64,000 nucleotides of DNA from positions 1 through 64,000 of the forward strand of contig DUTM01000011.1 of assembly GCA_012842085.1 (NCBI GenBank). Direction: 5' to 3'. The notes beneath the pieces are model-generated. The model ran no database searches and had not been told where the DNA came from. It saw nothing but the letters and a program-made list of their open reading frames with translations. Of this stretch, positions 1-7,919 are shown in pieces (position 1 is the first letter of the stretch; each line of letters starts with the position of its first letter). The DNA comes from Mycobacteriales bacterium (GTDB lineage Bacteria > Actinomycetota > Actinomycetes > Mycobacteriales > Mycobacteriaceae). The position numbers were made by a program, and so were the translations under genes.

Positions 1-1
1 C

Positions 2-91
2 GAACCTCTCTTCCCACTCGTTGATGCACACACGCATCTTGATTCCTGTGAGGTTCGGCAGGAACAGGTTCACGCCGTTTTTTACCCATAG
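2..91 (+). pseudogene. TatD-like N-terminal remnant (truncated, starts before the window)
   Basis: Read on the plus strand from base 2, this stretch encodes PLFPLVDAHTHLDSC, which matches the metal-binding start of TatD-family metal-dependent hydrolases (VDAHTHLD). The frame then gives about 13 unrelated residues and stops at 89-91. No continuation of a TatD protein is visible in any frame before metG ends at 151. In mycobacteria tatD lies next to metG, though there the two genes are divergent. I infer a broken or relic copy pointing toward the metG 3' end. The upstream part lies outside the window, so it could instead be the tail of another protein. Confidence 0.4.
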
Positions 92-150
92 GTGGTGGCT
101 ACTCCTTTGCAGTGTGGTGATCGTGCTGTGGTGACGGTAGTGGGGTCAGA

Positions 151-2010
151 TTAGTCGTTGTTAATGGGTGCCCATTCGGGACCGGTTTCTCCCAACTCCG
201 GATCCAGCTTCTGGAACACCGGCTTCGGCTTGGAAAGTGGAGTGCCGGGGGTAATGTCCTGACGTTCCCACTTGGCTTGTTCAACCTCGTAGTCGCCCAT
301 AATCACCGGATAGCTACGGCCCGCTTCTGGGACGCCCACCCCGACGGGGTTGACGGGCATGTCGTCCACAACCTCATGAATTTCCGGCTGTGCCGCCCAG
401 ATTCCGTCACCACCCAAGGTTTCGAAAATCTGCTGTGAGGCATGTGGCATGAACGGGGTCATCATAGTGTTGGCGTCCTGCACCGCCTGCAGTGCAGTGT
501 GCAGCACGGTGCCCAAACGCTCTTCAGCTTCAGCAGCGTCCGGCCCACCGGCCTTCACTGTTTTCGCAATCTGCCAGGGTGCCTGCGCCGCAATATAGCG
601 GTTGGCATCCGCAACGTAGCGCATAGCTTCACTAATGCCGGCCTTGAAGCGTGCCCGATGCAGGTTCTTACCCACCACATCGAAGGCTTCCTCAGCCCGT
701 TTCCGTAGCTCCATATCCGCATCGGTCAGGGTTCCGGGGGTGGGAATCTTGCCGAAATTCTTGTGTGCCATAGAAACGGTGCGGTTGACGAGGTTGCCCC
801 ACTCGTTGGCGAGTTCTTGGTTGGTGCGGCGGACGTATTCATCCCAGGTGAAGTCCGTGTCCTGGTTTTCGGGGCCGGCAGCTGCAATAAAGTAGCGGAG
901 CGCGTCGGGGCCGAACTCTTTCAGGAAGTCCTTCACGTAGATAACAACGCCACGCGAGGAGGAGAACTTGGAGCCGGACATGGTGAGATATTCGGAAGAG
1001 ACGACCTCGGTGGGCAGCTGCAGCTCTCCCAGCATGCTTTCCTCTCCGCCTTTAGCTCCCTCGCCGTTGTATCCAAGCAGTTCAGCGGGCCAAATCTGGG
1101 AGTGGAAAGTGATGTTGTCTTTGCCCATGAAGTAGTAGCTCAGCGCTTCTGGGTTGTTCCACCATTTGCGCCAGGCGTCCGGTTCACCAATGCGGTAGGC
1201 CCATTCAATGGAGGCGGAAAGGTAGCCGATGACGGCATCAAACCACACATAGAGGCGCTTATCTTTGCGGTCTTGCCAGCCCTCGACGGGGATGGGAATA
1301 CCCCAGTCGATGTCGCGGCTCATGGCGCGGGGCCGAATATCATCCAGCAGGTTGAGCGAGAATTTAAGAACGTTGGGACGCCAGTCTTTGCGTCCCCGGA
1401 GCCAGTCCCCCAGGGCGTCTGCCAGCGCAGGCAGATCCAGGAACCAGTGTTCGGTCTCCACAAACTTGGGAGTTTCGCCGTTTACTTTCGACACCGGGTT
1501 GATGAGGTCTGCGGGATCCAGTTGGTTACCGCAGTTGTCGCACTGGTCACCCCGAGCACCGTCGTAGTCACAAATGGGGCAGGTGCCTTCGATGTAGCGG
1601 TCCGGGAGGGTACGGCCACTGGAGGGGCTGATGGCGCCAACGGTTTTCTTGGTGACAAGGTATCCGTTCTTGGCGACGTTGCGGAACATTTCCTGCACCA
1701 CGGCGTAGTGGTTGCGGGTGGTGGTGCGGGTGAAAAGATCGTAGGAGAGTCCCAGGCCGGCAAGGTCATCCACGATGACGCGATTGTAGCGGTCGGCCAG
1801 GTCGTGCACATTCATGCCTTCTTTGTCGGCTTGCACGAGGAGTGGAGTTCCATGCTCGTCGGTGCCGGAAATCATGAGGACATCATTTCCCGACATTCGC
1901 TGGTACCGGGCAAACACGTCGGAGGGGACACCGAATCCGGAAACGTGCCCAATGTGGCGGGGTCCATTAGCGTACGGCCAAGCAACAGCAGTAAGAACAG
2001 GGATACTCAT
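151..2010 (-). CDS. metG: methionyl-tRNA synthetase
   Basis: Cytoplasmic class I enzyme that charges tRNA(Met) with methionine. The N-terminus carries the nucleotide-binding signature GPRHIGH around residues 15-21. A four-cysteine knuckle (CPIC...CDNC) lies near residues 145-160, and the KMSKS-equivalent loop reads [10 protein letters not shown] near residue 350. The length of about 619 aa is that of the form without the C-terminal tRNA-binding domain. I place the start at the ATG at 2010 (MSIPVLTAV). A TAGAAT -10 element at 2018-2023 sits 7 nt ahead, which fits a leaderless mRNA. A start three codons upstream is also possible. rsmI lies upstream on the same strand. Confidence 0.95.
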   Translation of the reverse strand: MSIPVLTAVAWPYANGPRHIGHVSGFGVPSDVFARYQRMSGNDVLMISGTDEHGTPLLVQADKEGMNVHDLADRYNRVIVDDLAGLGLSYDLFTRTTTRNHYAVVQEMFRNVAKNGYLVTKKTVGAISPSSGRTLPDRYIEGTCPICDYDGARGDQCDNCGNQLDPADLINPVSKVNGETPKFVETEHWFLDLPALADALGDWLRGRKDWRPNVLKFSLNLLDDIRPRAMSRDIDWGIPIPVEGWQDRKDKRLYVWFDAVIGYLSASIEWAYRIGEPDAWRKWWNNPEALSYYFMGKDNITFHSQIWPAELLGYNGEGAKGGEESMLGELQLPTEVVSSEYLTMSGSKFSSSRGVVIYVKDFLKEFGPDALRYFIAAAGPENQDTDFTWDEYVRRTNQELANEWGNLVNRTVSMAHKNFGKIPTPGTLTDADMELRKRAEEAFDVVGKNLHRARFKAGISEAMRYVADANRYIAAQAPWQIAKTVKAGGPDAAEAEERLGTVLHTALQAVQDANTMMTPFMPHASQQIFETLGGDGIWAAQPEIHEVVDDMPVNPVGVGVPEAGRSYPVIMGDYEVEQAKWERQDITPGTPLSKPKPVFQKLDPELGETGPEWAPINND

Positions 2011-2054
2011 GACATTCATTCTAGGTGGCTAGCGACAGTTACACCTATTTTAGG

Positions 2055-2900
2055 CTAGCGTGCGGCAATTACTGCTTCGTAAAGATCCCGTTTGGAAACA
2101 CCAGTACGTTTCGCAACTTCACCGCAGGCATCCTTCATCCGCATGCCGTCGGCCACTAGTGCCTGCACATCCCCCACCAGATCTGCGGGATCTTCACTGG
2201 CTGCTGTTTCCTCGCCCGGCGCAACCACAACCGTGATTTCGCCACGCACCCCATCCTGTGCCCATTCCGCAAGTTCCGGGAGAGTTCCGCGGCGGCATTC
2301 TTCGTAGGTTTTGGTGAGTTCGCGGCACACTGCAGCGTCCCGCTCCCCCAAGATTTCTGCGCCCAGGGCCAACGTGTCGGCAATGCGGTGGGTGGATTCA
2401 AAGAAGATGACGGTGCGCGGCTCGGTACGCAAGCTTTCCCACCATTGGCGTTGCGGTCCGGGTTTGCGCGGCGGGAAACCGTCGAAGGCGAAGCGATCGG
2501 TGCCAATACCAGAGATCGCTAGTGCGGTGAGGGGTGCGGATGCTCCCGGCAGGCAGGTGACGGGGATTCCTGCCGCTGCTGCCAGGGACACAATTCGGTA
2601 GCCGGGATCGGAGACGGTGGGCATACCAGCATCAGAGACCACCAGCACCGTCATCCCCTGTTGCAGAAATTCCAGCAGCTGGGGCGCGCGGGCGCGTTCG
2701 TTGTGGTCGTAGTGGGAAAGAATCTTGCCACCAATGGTGACACCCAGATCGTGGGCGAGTTGCACGGTGCGGCGGGTATCTTCGGCCGCCACAATATCGG
2801 CGTTCTGGAGTGCGTCCCGCAGCCGCGGCGTAGCGTCGCCCAGGTTTCCTAAAGGTGTCGCAGCCAGATATAAAGTGCCTGTTTGTTTCTCAATTCCCAC
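2055..2900 (-). CDS. rsmI: 16S rRNA (cytidine-1402-2'-O)-methyltransferase
   Basis: RsmI uses S-adenosylmethionine to methylate the ribose of C1402 in the 16S rRNA decoding centre. The protein opens with GTLYLAATPLGNLGD, then shows EDTRRT and VSDAGMPTVSDPGYR, the hallmarks of the tetrapyrrole-methylase fold in this family. About 281 aa is normal. Two GTG codons compete for the start. I prefer the one at 2900 because a TACACT box ends 7 nt before it, as expected for a leaderless transcript; the alternative is 2906. It is divergent from the O-mannosyltransferase gene across a gap of about 54 bp and lies just upstream of metG. Confidence 0.93.
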   Translation of the reverse strand: MGIEKQTGTLYLAATPLGNLGDATPRLRDALQNADIVAAEDTRRTVQLAHDLGVTIGGKILSHYDHNERARAPQLLEFLQQGMTVLVVSDAGMPTVSDPGYRIVSLAAAAGIPVTCLPGASAPLTALAISGIGTDRFAFDGFPPRKPGPQRQWWESLRTEPRTVIFFESTHRIADTLALGAEILGERDAAVCRELTKTYEECRRGTLPELAEWAQDGVRGEITVVVAPGEETAASEDPADLVGDVQALVADGMRMKDACGEVAKRTGVSKRDLYEAVIAAR

Positions 2901-2954
2901 GCACACCAGTGTACAAGCCCCAGGGAGCTGCCGCTATTAGGTAGGATCAAGCAC
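2901..2954. promoter_or_regulatory. Divergent rsmI / pmt promoter pair, both apparently leaderless
   Basis: On the plus strand, TAGGAT at 2942-2947 lies 7 nt before the GTG at 2955. On the minus strand, TACACT lies 7 nt before the GTG at 2900. Neither gene has a clear Shine-Dalgarno sequence. The spacing is what leaderless actinobacterial transcripts show. No convincing -35 box is visible in either direction. Confidence 0.55.
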
Positions 2955-4694
2955 GTGGCAGCTAGCACATCCGAGTCCGCCTCCCGTGACGTTGCAGAGG
3001 GTAACGGCACGGCTTCCGGCGCTGCCCAGAAAACCAACCAGAAACGTGGTTCTGCCTATTTGCCGCGCCACCAAGTTGGGATGCGGATACCGCGGTTGAG
3101 TCCACGGGTAGATACCCCCCGCCGCATCGGACGCGCCGTGAAGGATCAGGTGGTGGCGGCTGGTGAGGTTTGGCCTCGCCGTCCCCAAGCCACCGATACT
3201 ATTCGAGGCTGGTATGTTACCGCTTTCCTGGCAATACTCGGTTTTTTCACCCGCTTCATTGGTCTTAAAGATGCCACCGATGTGGGAACCCCCGTCTTCG
3301 ACGAGAAACATTACGTGCCGCAGGCGTGGCAGATGCTCTTCAACCAGGGGGTGGAGGACAATCCTGGCTACGGCCTCGTGGTGCATCCGCCTTTGGGGAA
3401 ACAGATCATTGCTCTTTCGGAGGCGCTATTCGGATACAACCCATTGGGGTGGCGAGCAGCCAGCGCCCTCGCAGGAGTTATTTGCATCATTTTGGTGGTG
3501 CGGATTACGCGGCGGTTGACGGGCTCCACCTATGCGGCTGCACTTGCGGGCCTGCTTATGGTGTGCGAAGGCATGTTCACGGTGGTGTCCCGCACGGGTC
3601 TGCTCGACATTTTCCTCATCACTTTTGTGTTGGGTGCGCTCCTGAGCCTTCTGAAAGATAAGGACCAGGTGGAGGACCGGATGTTGGTGACGCTGCGGGA
3701 GGGGCGCACCTATATTTCGCCGTTTGGTCCGCGCTGGGGATTCCGTTGGTGGCGTTTTACTGCGGGAATTTTGCTGGGGCTCTCCATTGCCGTGAAATGG
3801 TCGGGGCTTTACTTTGTTGCTGTTTTTGGGGTGCTGAGCGTGATGTGGGATGTGGCCTTGCGCCGCCGCTACCGCGTCTCCCGCCCCTGGGTGGGTACTA
3901 TCCGGCGGGACCTGCTTCCGGCTTTGGGTTCCCTCGCGGCGCTTCCCTTGCTGGTGTATTTCTCTAGTTGGTGGGCGTGGCTGCGCTCTGAGACTGGCGT
4001 CTACCGGCACGTGGTTGGCAATGAAGTGCCAGCCGAAGGCTTTTTCAGCTGGGTTCCGTCGCCCTTCCGGGCACTGTGGTACTACCACCAGCAGATGTTG
4101 GAGTTTCACTCGTCGCTCACAACCAGTGCTGGCTACGAGCATCCGTGGGAATCGAAGCCCTGGGATTGGCTCATCAACCTGAAACCGCTGCTCTACTTTT
4201 TTGAGGCCACCCCGCAAGGCACATGTGGCCCCGATGGCTGTGTGCAGGCGATCCTTTTGCTGGGCACCAGCATGATCTGGTGGGCCGGCGTCTTCATGCT
4301 GATGTGGGCACTGTGGAAAGTGTTCCGCCACCATGATCCGCGCTATGTGGTGGTGTTGAGTGGATATGCGGCTGCCTGGATCCCCTGGTTGTTGACGTGG
4401 GATCGGCAAATGTATTTCTTCTACGCTTCCGCCATTGTCCCGTTTTTGTGCATGGGTTTGGGGATGGCGCTAGCAGAATTGGATGGTTGGGTGCCGGCGA
4501 CCCCTCCCGCCTCCGCCAACCGCTTCCGTAAATGGTTTGCCCGCTGGGGGCAGGATCTGCGGCTTGGGCGCGTAATTGTGTCTGTGTATATGGGGCTTGT
4601 GGTGGCTAACTTCGTGTGGATTCTGCCCATTGTGTTAGGCACCCCCATTACTCCGGGACTGTGGAAATATCAGCACTGGCTCCCCACTTGGTAA
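2955..4694 (+). CDS. pmt: Protein O-mannosyltransferase (Pmt family, GT39)
   Basis: Multi-pass membrane glycosyltransferase, expected to transfer mannose from polyprenyl-phosphate-mannose to Ser/Thr of exported proteins (Rv1002c type). After a charged cytosolic N-terminus of about 80 residues, many hydrophobic segments follow. The catalytic acidic pair is visible in VFDEKHYVPQAW, the DE motif of the first extracytoplasmic loop. About 579 aa is somewhat longer than mycobacterial homologues because of the N-terminal region. The GTG at 2955 follows TAGGAT by 7 nt, so a leaderless start is preferred over the upstream ATG-like options. It is divergent from rsmI, as in mycobacteria where the two genes are also neighbours. 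Confidence 0.9.
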   Translation: MAASTSESASRDVAEGNGTASGAAQKTNQKRGSAYLPRHQVGMRIPRLSPRVDTPRRIGRAVKDQVVAAGEVWPRRPQATDTIRGWYVTAFLAILGFFTRFIGLKDATDVGTPVFDEKHYVPQAWQMLFNQGVEDNPGYGLVVHPPLGKQIIALSEALFGYNPLGWRAASALAGVICIILVVRITRRLTGSTYAAALAGLLMVCEGMFTVVSRTGLLDIFLITFVLGALLSLLKDKDQVEDRMLVTLREGRTYISPFGPRWGFRWWRFTAGILLGLSIAVKWSGLYFVAVFGVLSVMWDVALRRRYRVSRPWVGTIRRDLLPALGSLAALPLLVYFSSWWAWLRSETGVYRHVVGNEVPAEGFFSWVPSPFRALWYYHQQMLEFHSSLTTSAGYEHPWESKPWDWLINLKPLLYFFEATPQGTCGPDGCVQAILLLGTSMIWWAGVFMLMWALWKVFRHHDPRYVVVLSGYAAAWIPWLLTWDRQMYFFYASAIVPFLCMGLGMALAELDGWVPATPPASANRFRKWFARWGQDLRLGRVIVSVYMGLVVANFVWILPIVLGTPITPGLWKYQHWLPTW

Positions 4695-4735
4695 AGCACT
4701 TCCCTACTTGTGCTGAGCCGCTAATTCTCCAGCCG

Positions 4736-5149
4736 CTAGCTGCGCCGATTGAGGAAACTGTCGGCGGAGGCGCGCCCCGCACCAAAAACGATTAATGCTA
4801 ACAGCACGGCGATAATAAGGAACTGCATTTGCACTTGGGAGCTCGAGCCCGGCTGGTTCCCGCCAACGATGAGGAAGAAAGTGTAGTAGACCTCGGTGAG
4901 CAGTGCGAGAGCCGCCATCAGGGGTGTCAGGATTCCGATACCGACGGTGACCGCGCCTAGGAGCAAAACGACGCCGATAATAACGGCGGAGCCTAGGGCC
5001 CAAGGCATGCCCCAAACATCGAATGCATGTGCGCTGGAGTCCAGGCCGTGGACGAAAAAGATACGGTAACCCTGAAATCCGAGTACAACTGCGGAGACAA
5101 TACGAAGCAGTAAAAGCGCCGCGTCTTGGAGCCAGGGTTTATTGAGCAT
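4736..5149 (-). CDS. DoxX family membrane protein
   Basis: Small membrane protein with four predicted hydrophobic segments (ALLLLRIVSAVVLGFQG, SAVIIGVVLLLGAVTVGIG, LMAALALLTEVYYTFFLI and a C-terminal one), the pattern of the DoxX/MauE superfamily. In mycobacteria a DoxX protein is linked to oxidative-stress membrane complexes, but this copy cannot be assigned to one. I start at the ATG at 5149 (MLNKPWLQD), giving about 137 aa, the usual family length. The frame is open up to a TTG at 5209, so 20 more residues are possible. It is convergent with pmt and lies downstream of tRNA-Ala. Confidence 0.72.
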   Translation of the reverse strand: MLNKPWLQDAALLLLRIVSAVVLGFQGYRIFFVHGLDSSAHAFDVWGMPWALGSAVIIGVVLLLGAVTVGIGILTPLMAALALLTEVYYTFFLIVGGNQPGSSSQVQMQFLIIAVLLALIVFGAGRASADSFLNRRS

Positions 5150-5212
5150 AATGTCATCGTAGCCGACGATATGGGCGACATCGTGGAACGTAGGCGGGGA
5201 AACTTTCAATAG

Positions 5213-5244
5213 TAAAAACGGCCGAGACGCTTGGTCTCAGCCGT
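5213..5244 (-). terminator. Rho-independent terminator of tRNA-Ala
   Basis: On the minus strand, ACGGC-T-GAGAC, a 5-nt loop and GTCTC-G-GCCGT form an 11-bp stem with one wobble pair. A T run follows directly at 5214-5218. It sits just beyond the CCA end of the tRNA. Confidence 0.85.
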
Positions 5245-5250
5245 GTGTAG

Positions 5251-5326
5251 TGGTGGAGCTAAGGGGAATCGAACCCCTGACCTTCTCGATGCGAACGAGA
5301 CGCGCTACCAACTGCGCTATAGCCCC
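5251..5326 (-). tRNA. tRNA-Ala (anticodon CGC)
   Basis: Cloverleaf on the minus strand. The acceptor GGGGCTA pairs with TAGCTCC and includes the G3:U70 pair that specifies alanine. The anticodon stem TCTCG/CGAGA encloses the loop TTCGCAT, anticodon CGC, which reads GCG codons. The T arm is AGGGG-TTCGATT-CCCCT. The CCA end is encoded at 5251-5253. A hairpin with a T run follows. Confidence 0.96.
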
Positions 5327-5386
5327 AGGCTTCACTCACTGTACCAGCGAGTGAGAGTATCCAAAAAATCGTTTTAGCGGACGTTT

Positions 5387-6973
5387 CTATCCAACGTTTC
5401 GGTAGTCGTCATCCGGGGAGATCCGGAACTGTCGAACTGAGCCGGCTGCTTCGGCGTCATCCCAGTAGTCGACGCTCCGTCCGCCGGTGTATTCACCGCC
5501 AGAATAGGGGTCGTAGTACTCGACCCTCTCGTCTTCCTGGTAGTGGTACTCGGTTTGCGGCACCTGGTGGTACGCGCCCACTTCCTCTTCGGGTATCGGC
5601 CTCTCCCCGAATGTGCCTGCTGGGTAATTATCGGGGTTGAGATGCACCTTGCCGAAACGGTCACGGAGATAGCCGTTTTCGTCGTAGGTGAACTCTTCTG
5701 CGTGTTCAGCTACGTAGCCTGCCATAAAGTTTTCGGTGTCGAGGTGGTCGAAGATCGGGTCACCATCATCCGTGTCGACCAACAAGTACTGGCCTCGGAA
5801 ACTGGTATCTACACCTTCTGCGCGGCGTTCATCATATGCGTCTCGTTCCCGGCGGGCGTGACGGAGTCGAGCCATGCGGCGCGCACGTAGCTCTTTTTCG
5901 AGGCGTACTTGGCTGCGCAGTCCTGCCAGATAGAGCGCAATAATTACCACATTCACAGCGGGCGCAACCCATACTGCGCCACCGTAAATAATTGCGGTGG
6001 TGAAGGCCGGAATGAGAAGTACCAACAGGAAAAGAAACAGGTTGCGGCGGCGCCGATAAAGCTTTTGGGCGTTCTTCTGGTCTGCGACAGGATCGTAGAC
6101 TCCGCGGCCGCGGCGGCGTTCCGCGTAGGCAATATCAGCCGCATCCATCGACATTTGCGGAGCAGGCTCTGGAATGTTGCGATCCGTCTTCTTGAAGGAG
6201 CCAATAATGCTCGCGAGAGCTCCTGTTAAACCGGATGCTTCCTTTTTCTCTTCCTCTTCAGAAGCTGTCTCAGCATAGGCGACGGCCTCGGCGGCTTCCA
6301 CCCCATAGTCGCCATCTGCGGCTTCTGCGGTATCCACAGTATCTGCAGAAGATTCCTCATCGCCTTCCTGCAGGTCCTCTTCCTCCTGCAGTGTCTCTAC
6401 AGCTTCGTCAACCTCTACGACCTCTTCAACCCTGTCGGTCACGTCGGTGTCATCGCCGAGGTTCTCGTCTACGAATTCGTCAACATCGTCGACTAGACCG
6501 TCAACAATATCTTCCTCAACATCCTCTTCGACGATTTCGTCCTCAGATTCGTCCTGCAGTCCTGCACCTTCTGCAGTGTCCTCGTAAGCATCAAGGCTTT
6601 CCGAGATGAGGTCGGAGGTGAGAGGAATTTCTTCGGTGATAGCATCTTCGGCGACAGGAGCTTCTTCCTCAAACGGCAGTGTCGCTTGGATGAAGTCCTG
6701 CTGGGTGTTTGCGGCCATAGTGATGTTCCTTTCCTGGGAACCATCAGCATCTTCGATAATGGCTTCAGATTCTGCGTCATCGGCCTGATCAACTGGGCGT
6801 GGACGGATAACGCGTCGAGGGGAGAGCCGTTTACTGTCCCCGCGGTGCAACACTCGAGTTTCTGAGAATGCCTTCGAGGTACGACGAATAGGCTCGCGGG
6901 TATTAACGAGCATGGGGACCAACACTAGGAGCCATACGACAACTAAGAGCACAATCAGCCAAGTGCTTGTCAT
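5387..6973 (-). CDS. glpR: GlpR / SepX-type divisome membrane protein
   Basis: Membrane receptor of the gephyrin-like protein Glp in the corynebacterial divisome (SepX in Streptomyces). A transmembrane helix opens the protein (WLIVLLVVVWLLVLVPML, residues 5-22), followed by NTREPIRRTSKAF, typical of this family. A very acidic, low-complexity region covers about residues 65-240. Two adjacent hydrophobic segments follow near 315-360 (LFLFLLVLLIPAFTTAIIYG and a second), then a Tyr/Asp-rich C-terminus. It lies downstream of galU, glp and rimJ, the arrangement seen in mycobacteria and corynebacteria. The 259-bp gap from rimJ suggests its own promoter. A GAGGGAG ribosome-binding site precedes the ATG. 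This GlpR is unrelated to the glycerol-phosphate repressor of the same name. Confidence 0.82.
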   Translation of the reverse strand: MTSTWLIVLLVVVWLLVLVPMLVNTREPIRRTSKAFSETRVLHRGDSKRLSPRRVIRPRPVDQADDAESEAIIEDADGSQERNITMAANTQQDFIQATLPFEEEAPVAEDAITEEIPLTSDLISESLDAYEDTAEGAGLQDESEDEIVEEDVEEDIVDGLVDDVDEFVDENLGDDTDVTDRVEEVVEVDEAVETLQEEEDLQEGDEESSADTVDTAEAADGDYGVEAAEAVAYAETASEEEEKKEASGLTGALASIIGSFKKTDRNIPEPAPQMSMDAADIAYAERRRGRGVYDPVADQKNAQKLYRRRRNLFLFLLVLLIPAFTTAIIYGGAVWVAPAVNVVIIALYLAGLRSQVRLEKELRARRMARLRHARRERDAYDERRAEGVDTSFRGQYLLVDTDDGDPIFDHLDTENFMAGYVAEHAEEFTYDENGYLRDRFGKVHLNPDNYPAGTFGERPIPEEEVGAYHQVPQTEYHYQEDERVEYYDPYSGGEYTGGRSVDYWDDAEAAGSVRQFRISPDDDYRNVG

Positions 6974-7232
6974 TGCGTCACCACTCCCTCAATAAATAAA
7001 AAACGGTTCTCTTCAATTTCTAGGTTAACCAGCATTTATGCTGAATCATTTTTGACACACCGAGAGAAGCCAGCAAACCCATAATCGTTACACCCCAAGC
7101 ATAGTCAACAAATTTCAATCCAGTCCCACCAGTAACACTAGACACATTTTAGGGTTTACGGGCAGAGAAAGGCGTTTGCTCAAAGAGCGCTAGCCGCAAG
7201 ACGTTTCAATACCAGCCGCGAAATAAGATCAG

Positions 7233-7919
7233 CTAAATACGGTCCGCCCAGTGGGAGGCTTTGCCCGCGCTCACAATCCGGTGCGCAGCACCCGCCGGAT
7301 AATCCTCCAGGAGCACCGCCCACAATTCGTGCTCCTCATATTTGCCGTTAATTTTGAAATACCCACGCAGTAAACCTTCGTGCCGGAAACCAATTTTCCC
7401 AAGCACAGCTTTACTAGCGTCGTTGCGGGGGTGCACAGTCGCCTGAATACGATGCAAATCTAGATGGTGCCACCCGTAGTCAACCGCCAATGCTGCTGCA
7501 GCCGTCGCAACACCCCGGCCAGTCACCGCAGTATCCACCCAATAACCCAACGTGGCACCATTTATCGGGCCGCGCTCAATCTTGGTCAATATCAGCTGCC
7601 CCACTGGCTCCCCATTCAGCTGAATCACAAATGGAACCAGATAGCCATATTGGTAGGACTTCCACAGCCACTTGTAGTGGTCTTTCCACTGGCGGCGGGC
7701 GGTGAGCTCATCCCAAGGATCCTCCACCCCAATATCGGGTTCCCAGGCTGCAATATCCGTGCGGGAGCGCAAACGCGCAGCAACAATAGCGTCGCCGTCG
7801 CTGCGACGTGGCAAACGGAGATTTACTTCCCCTGCCTTAGTAAACAGGCTCGGGGTGAGTGGAGCTGGTTGAAACCAGTTAACCCCTCTGCGCCAAGAAC
7901 AGCACGTCCACTTCTTCAC
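7233..7919 (-). CDS. rimJ: GNAT-family N-acetyltransferase (RimJ-like)
   Basis: Acetyl-CoA-dependent N-acetyltransferase of the RimJ/RimL group, which acetylates protein N-termini; the target here is unknown. The core shows GEVNLRLPRRSDGDA at the start of the fold, then YWVDTAVTGRGVATAAAAL, the acetyl-CoA pyrophosphate-binding loop (motif A, R/Q-x-x-G-x-G/A). The C-terminal HRIQATVHPRNDASKAVL and GFRHEGLLRGYF are typical of RimJ. The start is the GTG at 7919, 9 nt after a GAGG site inside glp, so the two genes overlap by 41 bp and are probably co-translated. The order galU-glp-rimJ-glpR is conserved in the order Mycobacteriales. Confidence 0.88.
   Translation of the reverse strand: MKKWTCCSWRRGVNWFQPAPLTPSLFTKAGEVNLRLPRRSDGDAIVAARLRSRTDIAAWEPDIGVEDPWDELTARRQWKDHYKWLWKSYQYGYLVPFVIQLNGEPVGQLILTKIERGPINGATLGYWVDTAVTGRGVATAAAALAVDYGWHHLDLHRIQATVHPRNDASKAVLGKIGFRHEGLLRGYFKINGKYEEHELWAVLLEDYPAGAAHRIVSAGKASHWADRI

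Noticed and set aside
763-2058. 431-codon plus-strand open frame antisense to metG
   Set aside because: It lies opposite a clear metG with all synthetase motifs; the encoded sequence has no family features and low-complexity Val/Gly composition. It is a shadow of the high-GC third positions.
3426-4409. 327-codon minus-strand open frame opposite pmt
   Set aside because: No domain, unusual His/Gln/Pro composition, and entirely antisense to a recognisable mannosyltransferase.
6235-6609. Arg/His/Leu-rich frame opposite the acidic part of glpR
   Set aside because: It is the direct antisense of the Glu/Asp-rich repeat region and has no independent support.
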